This document shows positions 37,220 through 49,510 of a stretch of 64,000 bases of DNA, piece after piece. The stretch is from Chamaecyparis obtusa (Eukaryota; Streptophyta; Pinopsida; Cupressales; Cupressaceae). Numbering within the stretch: the first letter of the stretch is position 1; each line of letters starts with the position of its first letter. A program made the translations under genes and the position numbers. The DNA is taken from contig BSBK01004083.1 in the NCBI GenBank assembly GCA_027943335.1, forward strand, positions 667,501 to 731,500, given 5' to 3'. The notes below the pieces were generated by a model that did not search any database, had not been told where the DNA came from, and worked only from the letters and a program-made list of their open reading frames with translations.

Positions 37220-40190
37220 TACAAGGAAAATAACTTTTAGAAGAAAATGCAAGAGTACATGTATACATAAAAGGATGAACATAAATAATAAGGGTGCCAT
37301 ACATTTCTTGAAGTGATGAATTTTTGACCTGGGTATGAATCTAGTGTGCCCCTGTGTGATCCAGAACCTGCAAAGAAAAGAGAGATGGGGGTTAGATAAA
37401 AAATATCTAAGCAATGAATGGCATCCTATTACTAATCCTCATCTACAATTATGCATGTGCATAGTCAAGCCATACACTTCTAAAAGAAAAACCATGCAAT
37501 AGGACATGTGCACTCAGAAGAATGTTGCAGAAAGTAAATGGCTGCATTTATGTCTGCATGAACACCTGGTGAGTCACTATTGTGACTACATCATTCAAAC
37601 AATGCAACATCAACACTAGATATTGTTGTTTCATCTGGTGTTTCTATGACATCATTTACAAATGATGCACCCACAACAGTCACACACCATCCCCATCAAC
37701 ACAAGGTAGTCATGAGTAAGCATGAGTAAGCAATGGAAGGGGCATGCATCATCATCAAATCAGAGGAGAAAAGCATCAAATCTGCATATTAAGGGAGTAG
37801 TACATCATGGATTTCAAGTAAAGATCATAAAGGTATAGATCTAATGAAGTAATAAAGCTACCCACATTCTATGTGCTTGAGCCAATGAAATTTTTATCAT
37901 CATGATGAAGTAATAATGCATTAAATGTCTTACTGATGTCCCTATTTGATTGGATGGTGCTCGGTTTTTTATATTGTTGGTATCAAAATAGAATGGCAAT
38001 GGCGATTCAATGCATCTACAACCTCAAAAACATGGCGACATCAATCCAATAACAAAAAATACATTACAAATGCCAAGCTCACGGTCTCAATGAAATAAAT
38101 GGTGTATATAAAACAATATATGGTGCATAACAACAGTAAGCATGCAATGACAATAATAACATTGCATGATGTCTGAGCTCAAATTAAAAAAATTAAGTGT
38201 ATTAATGTATGATCTAATAGCAGCAACCTCATTGATCATTACCTTTCACTCCTCCATCATTATAGAAGAGATAACTACCTACAACTATATTTCATAATTC
38301 CTCCTTTGAAGTGTATATATATATATATCAAGTATAATTATGAGTTTACATCATAAATTTAGTCTTAATAAAATCTTATAAAACAATATACATTGTGTGA
38401 AGTGTTTGATCTCTTTTTATTTGTTTTGTTGTTGATATTCACTATGTGGTACTCCCCGTTTATGATCATTTCATGAGGAAATGTCTTGATGGCTCACAGG
38501 CTGCAAGCTATGGCATCATGCATTGTTTATGAGCTCACTGTTTGATTACTAGCCAATCAAATAGGGACATGAGGTGCTCAAACAATGAGCTCGTAAACAA
38601 TGCAGGATGCCCTGGCTTGCAACCCGCAAGCCATCAAGACATTTCCTCATGAAATGATCATAAATGGGGAGTACCACATAGTGAATATCAACAACAAAAT
38701 AAATAAAGAGAGATTAAATACTTCACACAATGCCTTGAAGGTAATAGAAATGATGCCCTAACTCTCAAAGCTCGCGGGTCATCAAGCATTCCAAACGAAA
38801 AGATGTAAATAATGCCAGTATTAAATAGTGAGGTCATGAACAATGTATGATGCCGTAGCTTGCAACCCGCGAGCCATCAAGATATTTCTTCATGAGATGA
38901 TCATAAACGGGGAGTACCACATAGTGAATATCAACACCAAAACAAATAAAGAGAGATCAAACACTTCACACAATATATGTTGTTTTATAAGATTTTATTA
39001 AGACTAAATATATTATTTTATGAGCTCACTATTTGAGCACCTCATGTCCCTATTTGATTGGTCAATTCTCTATTTGTTATATTGATGCTATTAGATCAAA
39101 TAGGGACATCAGTAATAAATAGGCCAATAGGGACATTAGGTGCTCAAACAGTGCACTCATAAACAATGCATGATGCCTTATCTTGCAGTCCATGAGCCAT
39201 CAAGACATTTTCTCATGAAATGATCATAAACAGGAGTACCACATAGTGAATATCAACAACAAAACAAATAAAAAGAGATCAAACACTTCACACAATGCCT
39301 TGAAGGTAATAGCAACAATGCCCTAGCTCTCAAAGCTCGAGGGTCATCGAGCATTCCAAATGCAAAGATGTAATCAATGCCAGTATTAACATTCATATTT
39401 TGTCATTAAATCAAAAAATTCCATCAAAATGAAATTGTGTTAATGAGAAGACAAAGCTCGAATGCCTACCTCAAGTCATGGCTGCCATATAAAGATCAAA
39501 TGCTAAGGAACTATGTTATAAAATTTTATGCCAAATTTCAAGGCATGAAATTTTATAACTATACATATATTTTCTTCAACTCACCCACATTGTACAATCA
39601 ATGCTAAGGAGAAAAAATTATGATGTCAAAAAGTATAAAATTTCATGCCTTGAAATTTTATAACATAGTTCCTTAGTAGCTGCCATATGAAGAGGAGTGC
39701 AAGGTGACAACTTTCCCATTTTACCACAGTTAGGGCCCTTTTTTACCATGCTTTATGAGCTTTATATTTTTTCTTTAAAGTGAAGACAAATATTATCTTA
39801 ATATCTTTAAATTTTATTCATTTTATGATTTTAAAAATTCAAATAAAAAATATAAACTTTTAAGAAACTTTTACATCTTTTCATAAAATGACCCAAAAAC
39901 ATCAAGAATGGTCATATATGGTCACTAATAGCCAACTTTCAGAAGAATATGAATGAATGCAAACATAAATAAGTGGATGAACATAAATAATGAAGGTACC
40001 AGACATTGCCTGAAGTAATGAAGTGTTGACCCGGGGTTCAATCCAGTATGCTCTTGTATGATCCAAAACTTGCAAGGAAGGAAAAGATGGGGTTAGATCC
40101 AAAGGATCTAAGCAATGTCTGGCACCCTATTACTGATCGTCATCTACAATTATGCATGTGCATAGGCAAGCCATACACTTCTACAACAAA
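37220..40190. repeat. B and A repeat modules in E2
   Basis: B copies lie at 37220-37470 and 39935-40190 (the first E2 copy is at 32030-32290). Reverse A is at about 38390-38545; forward A at 38580-38970 and 39130-39390. Confidence 0.7.
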
Positions 40191-40386
40191 CTATGCTACA
40201 GAACATGTGCACTTAGGAAACATGTGCATCCAGTGAGTAAATCAAGACCAAAATGGAGCAAAAGGTATGATGTCAAATGTGTTATCAAGAAACACCTCAT
40301 TGGTTGTGAGTCAACATGGTATATATGTTTTTTATACAAGATTAGTAAAAGGACATCTACAGCCTCAACAACATGACAACATTGAT

Positions 40387-42666
40387 AAGAAGGCTTGGAT
40401 TTGTTTTTACTCAATGGTTGTTGGGGCGACACTGGTCACAGGAGGTTCGTCAGTCGCTGGTGCTTTTGCTGGGGGTGCACAAGTCATTGGTGATTCAATG
40501 GCTATTGGTGCGATGCTGGTAGATTTGGCTAGGGTTTCATCTCCTGTTGGAGGCATTCCTAGGAAGTTGTAGGCATCAAAGGTTGCTAGAGGTTCTAGGG
40601 TTTCACCGGTTGCTAGGGCATCATTGGTCACTGGTGGTTTTCTAGTCACTGGTACTACTGCTGGGGGTTTGTAGGTTGTTAGTGATTTACTAGCTACTGG
40701 TGCATTGTTGGTTGATTCAGCTAGGGTTTTGTCTCTTGTTGGAGGCATTTCTGGGAAGTTGCAGGCCTTTAAAGTTGTTGGAGGCTCTAGGGTTTCACTG
40801 GTTGCTAGTGTTTTTTCATTTGCTGGGGTGTCACCGGTTGCTGATGTAAGGGTTTTGTCTTCTGTTGGAGGTCAGTCATCTGTTGGAAAATTTTAGGTGT
40901 CGCTAGAGGCAGGACTCTCTAAGGTTTCACTAGTTGCTTCTCCTGTGCTGGAGGGTGGGGTGAAGGGTCCTCGGGTTGTCTTTTCTGAGCCCTTCACTAC
41001 TTCTAGGGATGCTGAGCTATTGGGGGTTGCTCATGGGCCTGTCCCTGTCTCTTCTACTTTATCGATTATGGTGGATTCAGATGTTGAGGAGGATATGGCT
41101 CACACAATCTCCATTCTCTCCTCCCACGCCTTAATCTATAGGTTTAGGGGTTTTTGGCCCAGCTTTTTGAAGCTTCATGAGTGGATCTCTCATCACTGGG
41201 AGCCTATCCTTGAGGTTCTAGTGCATATATTCCCCTTGGCTAAGGGGTATTTTATTGTGAAGTTTGAATATTCGTCTGATAGGAATAAAATTTTGTGTGA
41301 TCATTTCTTTAGCTGGGAGGATTGTTTTATGCTCATGGTTAAACCTTGGCATTGCGATTTTAACCCTATCTTAGATTCCTTCACTTGGATCCCCATCTGG
41401 GTTCATCTTCCTTACTTACCTCTGTATCTTTGGATTAATTCTCTTTATGAGGAGATTGGTAATGCTCTTGGGGAATTTTTTATAGTAGACAGTGCCTCGT
41501 CTAATATGTTCCACTCTACTTATGCTCACATTCTTGTTGATATTGATCCATCTAAGGGTCTTCTTGTGGAGATAGTGATCAAATCCTCCAAAGGAAGCTG
41601 GATACAAACCTTGGATTATGAAGGGTTTCCCTTCAGATGTTGTAGATGCTTTAAAACTAGGCATTTGGCTGCCTGATGTAGCTTGGGTAAAAAGAAATCT
41701 ACTGCATCATGGTGGAAGGGAGCCTTGGATCATCACTATTTGGTGGAGAAGAAACCTGTCTTGCAGAAAAGCTTCTCTGAAGTGGCAGCACAGGTCCCCC
41801 TTCCCTCTTTTGTTGGTCAAGATTCTACTCCTGGAGTTCACTGGTAGCCGATGCTTTGGATAAGGTTTTGCCTCCCACTGGAGGGCTTTCTGGGATTTTT
41901 CTAGCTTCGTAGGTTGCTGGTGAGGCTATTACTGGTGTGTCGCTAGCTGCTGGTGCATCGCTAGTAGCTTCGGCTAAGGTTTCATCTCCTGCTAGAATTT
42001 TTTCTGGGAAGTTGCAGGCTTTGAAGGTTTTTGGAGTTTCTAGGGTTTTACTAGCTGCTGGATCATCGATGTGTGTTGAGTCGTTACTGGTAGATTTGGC
42101 TAGGGTTTCACCTTCTGCTGGAGGATTTCCATCGGTAGAGAATGTGCAGGTCTCATCAGATGATGGAGATTTTCCTCCCTTCTCTCCAGTTGTTTCATTT
42201 TCTAGTTTGGCTGGGGAGGCAATACTTTTGTCTTTTCCTAGGGGCAGGGAGGTTGTGGCTCCTATTCGGTCAATTGGTTTTGTGGCTTCCTCTATTGGTA
42301 GCCAAGTTTTCTCTGGCTCGACTGATGATATGCTACTTTGGAAGGTTGAGGCGGCTAGAGTTGAAGAGGGATGGATTTTTGTCAAGGGAAAGAAATTTAA
42401 GAAGGCCTCCTCTTCGTTTGATATGACCCTTCATTCCCATCAGAAGGGTGTTCCAAGAAAATCCTAGTGTTGGATTTATTTTTAGTTATGGGTTGCATGA
42501 TGGTTGTTTCATGCTTGATTCATCTAGGTTGTGGGTGCCTGTTGTAAAACCCTCTCTTTGGTTTTGACCCATTTCATTCAGTGGGTTTTTGTTGAAAATC
42601 TTTAGTGTCCTTTATGTACAGGGTTTCAGGGCCCTTCAAAACCTATAGTTTTTACCTTAATAAAAA
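40387..42666 (+). mobile_element. Retroposed LINE ORF1 unit inside E2
   Basis: The insertion is bounded by acatgacaacattgat (40371-40386) and acatggaaacattgat (42667-42682), a 16-bp duplication with two mismatches. The repeat continues across it exactly as in the uninterrupted copy at 14886 onward. The insert carries a LINE-type ORF1 and a 3' region ending ccttaataaaaaa, but no endonuclease or reverse transcriptase. It looks like a non-autonomous, ORF1-only derivative copied by LINE machinery in trans. Confidence 0.75.
40414..42467 (+). pseudogene. LINE ORF1 (DUF4283 plus CCHC-type knuckle), frameshifted
   Basis: From the ATG at 40414 the frame codes Ser/Val/Gly-rich repeats (G-G-I-x-G-K-L-Q-A and S-R-V-S-L-V-A recur). 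Then from about 41130 comes a DUF4283-type domain: G-Y-F-I-V-K-F, W-I-P-I-W-V-H-L-P-Y-L-P-L. It ends with a zinc knuckle C-C-R-C-F-K-T-R-H, broken by a stop just before the last Cys (41676). Plant LINE ORF1 proteins have this plan and bind RNA. After about 41840 the sense frame shifts, and another run of the same repeats (41937-42467) ends with G-W-I-F-V-K-G-K-K-F-K-K. Stops are at about 40570, 40667, 40894 and 41676. Confidence 0.75.
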
Positions 42667-44240
42667 ACATGGAAACATTGATCCAATAATAGAAAATACA
42701 TTACAAATGTCAAGCTCACAGTCTCAATGAAATAAATGGTGTATATATAAAAAATATATGGTGCACAACAGCAGCAAGCATGCAATGACAACAATAACAT
42801 TGGATGATGCCCGAGCTCAAATACAAACTCACCAATTTAATCTCAAAACATCATATAACTGGAATCAATCACATCTCACAAATATATAGATTACACTACA
42901 TACCATTGTATTGTATATATCAAGTATAATTATGAGTTTACATCATATATTTAGTCTTAATAAAATCTTATAAAACAACATAAAACTAACCCAAAATACT
43001 TTGTCTTAATAAAATCTTAATAAAACAATATATTTCGTCTTAATAAAATCTTTTAAAAGAACATATATTGTGTGAAGTGTTTGATCTCTCTTTATTTGTT
43101 TTGCTGTTGATATTCACTATGTGGTACTTCCCATTTATGATCATTTCACGAGGAAATGTCTTGATGGCTCGTGGGCTGCAAGCTAGGGCATCATGCATTA
43201 TTTATGAGCTCACTGTTTGAGCACCTCATGTCCCTCATAATAAAATAGGGACATGAGGTGCTCAAATAGTGAGCTCATAAATAATGCATGATGCCCTAGC
43301 TTGCAGCCCACGACCCATCAATATATTTCCTCATGAAATGAACATAAATGAGGAGTGCCACATAGCTAGTGAATATCAATAGCAAAACAAATAAAGAGAG
43401 ATCAAACACTTCACACAATGCCTTGAAGGTAATAGAAATGATGCACTAGCTCTCAAAGCTCGTAGGTCATCAAGCATTCAAAATGAAAAGATGTAAACAA
43501 TGCTAGTATTAAATTGTGAGCTCATGAATAATGCAAGATGCCCTAGCTTGCAGCCCACGAGCCATCAAGATATTTCCTCATGAAATGATCATAAACGGGG
43601 AGTACCACATAGTGAATATCAACAACACACAAAAAAAAGAGAGATCAAACACTTCACACAATGCCTTGAAGGTAATAGAACGATGCCCTAGCTCTCAAAG
43701 CTCGCAGGTCATCAAGCATTCGAAATGAAAAGATGTAAACAATGCCAGTATTAAACAGTGAGCTCATGAACAATGTATGATGCCCTAGCTTGCAGCTCGT
43801 GAGCCATCAAGACATTTCCTTATGAAATGATCATAAACAAGGAGTACCACATAGTGAATAGCAATAGAAAAACAAATAAAGAGAGATCAAACACTTCACA
43901 CAATGCCTTGAAGGTAATAGCAACGATGCTCTAGCTCTCAAACCTCGTGGGTCATCAAGCATTCCAAATGAAAAGATGTAAACAATGCCAGTATTCAATA
44001 TTGAGCTCATAAACAATGTATGATGCCCTAGCTTGCAGCCCGCAAGCCATCAAGACATTTACTCATGAAATGATCATAAACGGGGAGTACCACATAGTGG
44101 ATATCAACAAAAAAACAAATAAAGAGAGATCAAACACTTCACACAATGCCTTGAAGGTAATAGAAACTATGCCCTAGCTCTCAAAGCTCACGGGTCATCG
44201 AGCATTCCAAATGTTAAGATGTAAACAATGCCACTATTAA
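42667..44240. repeat. Terminal A repeat array of E2
   Basis: One reverse copy (about 43070-43220), then four forward units (43260-44240) of the 240-bp A unit, and then the terminal C module. Confidence 0.75.
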
Positions 44241-44289
44241 CATTCATATTGTGCCATTAAATTAACAAATACCATCAAAATGAAATTGA

Positions 44290-44500
44290 GTTAATGAGAA
44301 GACAAATTCCAATGCCTACCTCAAGTGCCAATGCCCTCTTCCCACACAGTATCAGCCTCTTCGTGCACGCCAAACTCGAATGCCCTTTTCGTGCCATGCA
44401 AAAGTGCAGTGTCATCTTCACGACAACTCTTCGAATTCACAAAAATTACAAATGACACTTTATTTTTCTTTCTTTTTTGTTTATAACCATGCGGGTGTCA
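44290..44500 (-). repeat. C module next to the right end of E2
   Basis: It contains tgccctcttcccacacag and a T-rich stretch, like the copies at 11268, 16060 and 35390. On the minus strand it could be a leader exon ending before GTAGGCATT. Confidence 0.5.
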
Positions 44501-44608
44501 CAATTACGATGTCATCATCGCTATTATGACACAGTCGGGGACACTTGCCAAAAAAACACAAAAAACAAACACAAATGGTAGTGGCGTCGCAAATTGGCAT
44601 CAAAATTT

Positions 44609-44627
44609 GACCCCAAATGTTGTAGTG
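44609..44627 (-). repeat. Right terminal inverted repeat of E2
   Basis: Identical to the right end of E1 and followed by tac. Confidence 0.88.
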
Positions 44628-45406
44628 TACCATGTAGATGAAATTACCTCTTTGAATGTGATCAAGAATGTTGATGCAATAGCTTTGAATAAAAACAAAA
44701 ATAAAAAAAGAAATCACATGTAAGACAAAGCCTTATGTAGTAGATGTTGTAATTCACCATAATGTTTGCTTAGGGAAGAGAGAAGAATGAATCATGATGG
44801 ATGAAATTTGATCTCCTTCCTTGATAGAAATCTCCTTTTCTTGGCCTCCAATGGGGGGAAGAAGTTAGATCTATGGAAGAGAACACCTTGATTGCATGAG
44901 AAACATGAAGAATTGCATGCTTGATGGCTTCCTTGCACTTGAATGTCTTCTTATGTTATTGATGTATTTCATAATAGTGGATGGATCAAAAGGAGAGGAT
45001 AGGATGTCCTTTTATACTCATTTCAAAGCTCAAATCAAATCTAGACTAACCACAAATCTCAAACTTGGGGGAAAACCTAGGCATCGGGTCTTGGGCCAAA
45101 TATGGGCCCAAAAGGATAGGGACAAGTTAGCTAATCGACTTGTCCACAAGATCAAGTTGACAGGTCGACTTGTCCCAAGGAAAAAAGACTCAAATTCACA
45201 GGGGATGTTGGGGAAGGTGAAGAATAATGGAGGGAGAAAATGTAGGTTGCTAGGATTTCAAGGTAGACTCTAAAATCTAAAAATAAATGCATAGAACCTA
45301 GGTGAGGAATGAATTATGGGATTGGATGGAAAATGGGAAAATCATGCATAGAAGCGAGAGCCAACCTTGAGTTAAGGTGAGATTGAAGGAGTAGGAGGAG
45401 CCATAT
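44628..45406 (-). mobile_element. LTR-like segment, upstream half, cut by E2
   Basis: The minus strand has GTATAAAAGGACAT (TATA box at about 45009-45017), followed downstream by AT/CT-rich transcript-like sequence that continues across E2 at 24023. A small inverted repeat with gggacaagt and acttgtccc lies at about 45119-45178. No coding sequence is seen. Confidence 0.4.
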
Positions 45407-46821
45407 TGTTAGATAACTGAGGGGGGGGGGGGGGGGGGTGAATCAGTTAAGTCTAGTTATCCTACAGTCCCAATTCACTCTCAGATGTATAAAACCAATT
45501 TCAACAAATAAACTAAACAACTCGATAAAAACTTGTCTGTGCCCTTTTGATACATTAATTGACTGTCAGATAAATCATCTAGTATATACCGATCAAACCA
45601 ATTATTTCAATGTGTAAAGTAAAATAACAAAACATCACATGCATACACATTTAACACTTGACTTTTAACATGGAAACCTTGTTAAGAGAAAAACCATCTG
45701 GGACTGGTACTCAAAATATTTTCACTCTTCTGAAGTGAGCTCGGTTAAGAGCCAACCTTGTTAAAGGTTACAAAACACACTATAAGGTGTGACCTTGTTA
45801 GAGGATTTATCACTAACATTTCTCCGTGACCATACATTCACTTGGGTCAAGAAGAAAATAATCAACATTCATTGAATGTCATTAAGAAATAGAAAAAGAA
45901 TGTTAAGTCTCACTTGGTTAAGAGATTTTGTATGTAGCAATGGTTAGAATGCAACAATATATGACCTGATTCAAATGTAACTTCCTTTGCTCATTTTCAG
46001 ATCTATGCTAAGCTCAGTATAACTTTGGTCATCATAATCTCTTTGATCTCCTTCTTCCTCCAACTATGTTATGATCGGTTAACTCTTTCTAATGCTTGGT
46101 GTTGTCTTCAGAATTGCTCAGTTCTCACTTCAACGTGTCTAACCAGCTTCGCATGTATACAATCTTTTCTTCCACACGCGATTCAATATTTGAATCTCTT
46201 GTCTCCTTATATAGACATGATAAACCATTTTCTTTTTAGCCATAGATTTTGCCTCTTAATCTCCATCATTGATTTTTCCTCTTTAACCTTCCTCGGAACT
46301 TGTGCCTTAAAAAGTTTTCAATCTTCATCATTTGAATATCCTTAAATTTTTTTAGCCATAGATCTCCATAAAAAATATTTTCTTTATCCTTGGAATCTTC
46401 TAGATTCGTCCATCTCATCATCTCATGTTGGAAATCACATGTTCCTCCTTATTTCTCTTGCTTGGTCAATACCGTGATGTACCGGTTTCTTCCTGCTCGG
46501 TTAATACCGCACTCGGTATACACTGCACCAACTCGGTGTATACTAAGTTCTTCATATACCGACCAATTAACTTGTACATTTTGATCTTTAATACTTAATA
46601 GAATGATGTAATACAATCAAATCACTATCATACTGTCATAAAATCATCAATAAGTTTCCCAATGAATACCTTATTCATAACTAACTCATACATCTCATTT
46701 TTATGCTAATATCTCTTTACTTCACCAATATTACCTTCTTTAGATATTTGCAACTATCATGATAAGTACAATAAAAAATAGTTGACATCAATGATAATAT
46801 AACAACTGATCTAATGTCTCA
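45407..46821 (+). mobile_element. Copia-like LTR, probably solo
   Basis: It starts TGTTAGATAACTGAGGG and includes repeated cctgttag-type phrases (ccttgttaagag, ccttgttaaagg, ccttgttagagg) and ctcggt-type phrases shared with the solo LTR in E2. catat precedes the start (45402-45406) and also follows a CA at 46822-46826, giving a 5-bp duplication. An alternative end at 46901 gives perfect 7-bp terminal inverted repeats (TGTTAGA..TCTAACA) but no duplication. The 3' boundary is therefore not settled. Confidence 0.6.
45421..45438. repeat. Run of 18 G
   Basis: It lies 14 bp inside the LTR start. The solo LTR in E2 has a shorter G-rich tract at the matching place. Slippage or assembly uncertainty is likely here. 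Confidence 0.9.
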
Positions 46822-46901
46822 CATATACCTTAGTAGCTCGGTGATCATCATCACATTCTCCCATTCTATTCCCCAAGTATTCTATTAGTTGTAGTCTAAC
46901 A

Positions 46902-48640
46902 TGTATTTGAATTAAGTATGCATTCAAGTGCAATACAAGGTCTTACCATAGGAAACACACTAAAGTAGGCACAAAATGGTCCCAAAATGAGCACAAGTTA
47001 AGTGCTTACTTTTTAGGATGATACAAGGATATGCATTCATTCAATTAAGCACTCATTCAAGTTTAAGAATTCAAGAAGGAATCAATAATTTAAGAATTAA
47101 ATCAATTCAAGCATTAAAAGCATTTCATCCCACCATATCCTTCATTGTGGAAACCTTCATCAACTATAAGGCAAGAATGTATTTTGTGAGTGTCCTTTTA
47201 GGTCTTCAAGGATCCATGCTATTGCATCAAAATTTGTGGATACCATTTCAAGAGAATTGTATCATAAAGTTATAAGACATATGTTTATCTTATCATGCCT
47301 CTAATTTATATCGACATCAATTCATTTCAAGTACATTTAAACTTGATTTCATGGTCGATTCCAAAATTGGGGTTTGACCTAGGTAAGACACTTTCCACAA
47401 ACATTTACCTATTTTATATGTGTATGTGACAAGTGGAAAAACTATGAAAGAGGCTACACGAAGGTATGACAAAGAGTTACAATTTGACATTATTTTCATC
47501 AGATTCTAATGGGTCAAAGGTGATTGGACTCACTCCTAACCCTCTTGGTTGCCCTTGACCTACCTTTTTGGATTGAAACTAAAATAATAGGTTAGTTGTT
47601 GTTTTGAATTCTTGGATCTAGTTTCAAAACAAGAGTTACAACTTGTTGTCTTCCTAAATTCATATTATTTCCTCTTTCCTTTTATTTTTGTCCTATATCA
47701 TGCATTTCCATTTCTATTTTCCATTTTCCATTCTTCTATTCAAGAAAAGGAATCCTTACATCCATTTAGTGCTTAAGTCTCCTTAAGCATAGTGGATCAT
47801 ATTCCTTCCATTGTGGGAGAGAAATAGGGGTGAACTTCCTATTTTGTCCATTCATCCTAGTGAATCCCCTCATCACCCATTTTATTTCATTACATTTTTG
47901 TGAGCCTAAACCATATTAAATTTCTTTTAACTCTAATTTGGATGTCTAGATATGATTCATATGCATTGCATTAATCAATATTTACATCATATCATTGCTA
48001 CATTTTATGCATTTAGATATCTAGGTTCACCTACATTACATTTTGGTGAACCCGATGCCTTCTTACATATTTCTAATTTGCACTCTTAAATATGATTAGG
48101 GTGTGTCTCATTTTCATGATGGAATTCACTAAATCATATTGGTTTTGTATTTCCCATGTGATTATATCACTTCTTATTCCATTTATCAAATTCATGTGGT
48201 AGATAATAACTTCTTTCATTTCATGTTTCTTGTTCTCCTTCATAGTATTCTTGCATATGGCATCATGATAATTTCAGACAATCTTTCTTCTTGCAAACCA
48301 TTTATTAAGCATTTTATCCATGTTGCATGTGGTTATATGATAAAATTATTAATGAAATGCATGGAATATTTAAATTTCATAAGAGTTGTTGACTTTCTAT
48401 CATCATTTTCCTCTGGTCATCTTTCCATCAAAGAGTTCACAATACTTCATGGGCTAAGATAAGTTTGTTCCTTTCTTCGGATCACCATGCCACATCTTTG
48501 CAAGGTTGTCTCTTTGGATAAGTCAGAACACTTAAATGATGATTTTTTATGAGACATACACTTTGTCTCACCGAAATAGATAAGGAGGATCGAGATTTGA
48601 TAGTTTTCAATGAGGCTCTGTTGAGTCTTTTCAATCATGA
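46902..48640. other. No recognisable gene
   Basis: AT-rich sequence with loosely repeated aagaattcaag and tcattcaa text near 47030-47110. No frame resembles a known family. Confidence 0.4.
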
Positions 48641-48649
48641 GTAGAAACA

Positions 48650-49510
48650 ACCACTTTCGATGATATAGGTTATTCATTTGATCGACATGATATTTTCAGT
48701 GCAACTAACTTGGTCGGTAAAGTGTCTCGGTGTCTTATCAAAACAACCACTTTTGTCGATAGATTCATTGATATAACATTTCTCTTATTTCACCAATGGT
48801 GTCTCATTGATACCACAACCTACATCGATAAGACATTCCTCTTCTCTTATCGGTAGCAATTTTTGGTACAACTAAAATAGTCGGTGAAGTGTTTTTGTAT
48901 TTCATCAAAGTCATGAGTTACATCAATAAATTATTTTCGATGTAGCTTATTTTGCCTCATCAACATATCTTTTCAGCAGAGTTCAGTGGATGGAAAAATG
49001 TCCCAAGGTTTCATCGAAATGAAGACCTACATCAACAAGGTTCATTGATGATACTTCTTTTTATCTTATCGATGGATGTTTTTGGCACAACTGAGCGGTC
49101 TAAGAAATATTCGCGTCTCTCATCTATGTGCGTTTCTACACCAATAAAAGGGATATCGATATAGCTTCTTCCTCATTTCATCAAAAGTGATCTTTTTAGT
49201 ACACATTAGAGTTTTATATAGAGACTTTGTCTTTCATTAATGTGCTAACCTCCATCGGTAGGGATACTATTGCTATAGCTTTTGTTCCTTCTCATCGACA
49301 TGGTATTTTTGGCCGAACTTCCTAATCTATAAATGGTTTGTGGGTTTTATCGATGTACTTTCATACATTGATAACACCATTTTTAATGGATTTTCTACTT
49401 TGTTTAGTTGATTTGGTGTTTTCATAAATTTTTGAGTCCAATGAGATGGGTCTTCAATGTAGCTTTTGTTCTATTTCATTGAAAGTGGTCTTTTCCACAT
49501 AGATTGGATA
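48650..49510. repeat. Degenerate tandem repeat of about 110 bp
   Basis: A phrase like tttttggcacaact recurs near 48697, 48862, 48972, 49079, 49193, 49307 and 49432, with tcatcgata..agcttttg text between. Most spacings are 107-125 bp; one gap is about 1.5 units. About seven diverged copies. Confidence 0.65.

Larger units (their letters stand above)
24024..44627. mobile_element. CACTA (En/Spm) element E2 with broken transposase gene
   Basis: It begins CACTAGTACATTTGAGACA and ends GACCCCAAATGTTGTAGTG, flanked on both sides by tac (24021-24023 and 44628-44630). It carries a TNP2-type transposase gene on the minus strand at 27375-31561, two later insertions (solo LTR 32529-33773, retroposon 40387-42666), and the same A, B and C repeat modules as E1. 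Without the insertions it is about 17 kb, large for a CACTA element. The transposase has several stops, so the copy is dead, but it has the plan of the autonomous type from which E1-like deletions arise. Confidence 0.9.

Noticed and set aside
41825..42385. 186-codon minus-strand frame opposite the retroposed ORF1
   Set aside because: It is the complement of the Ser/Val/Gly-rich coding repeats. The plus strand carries the DUF4283 and zinc-knuckle motifs.
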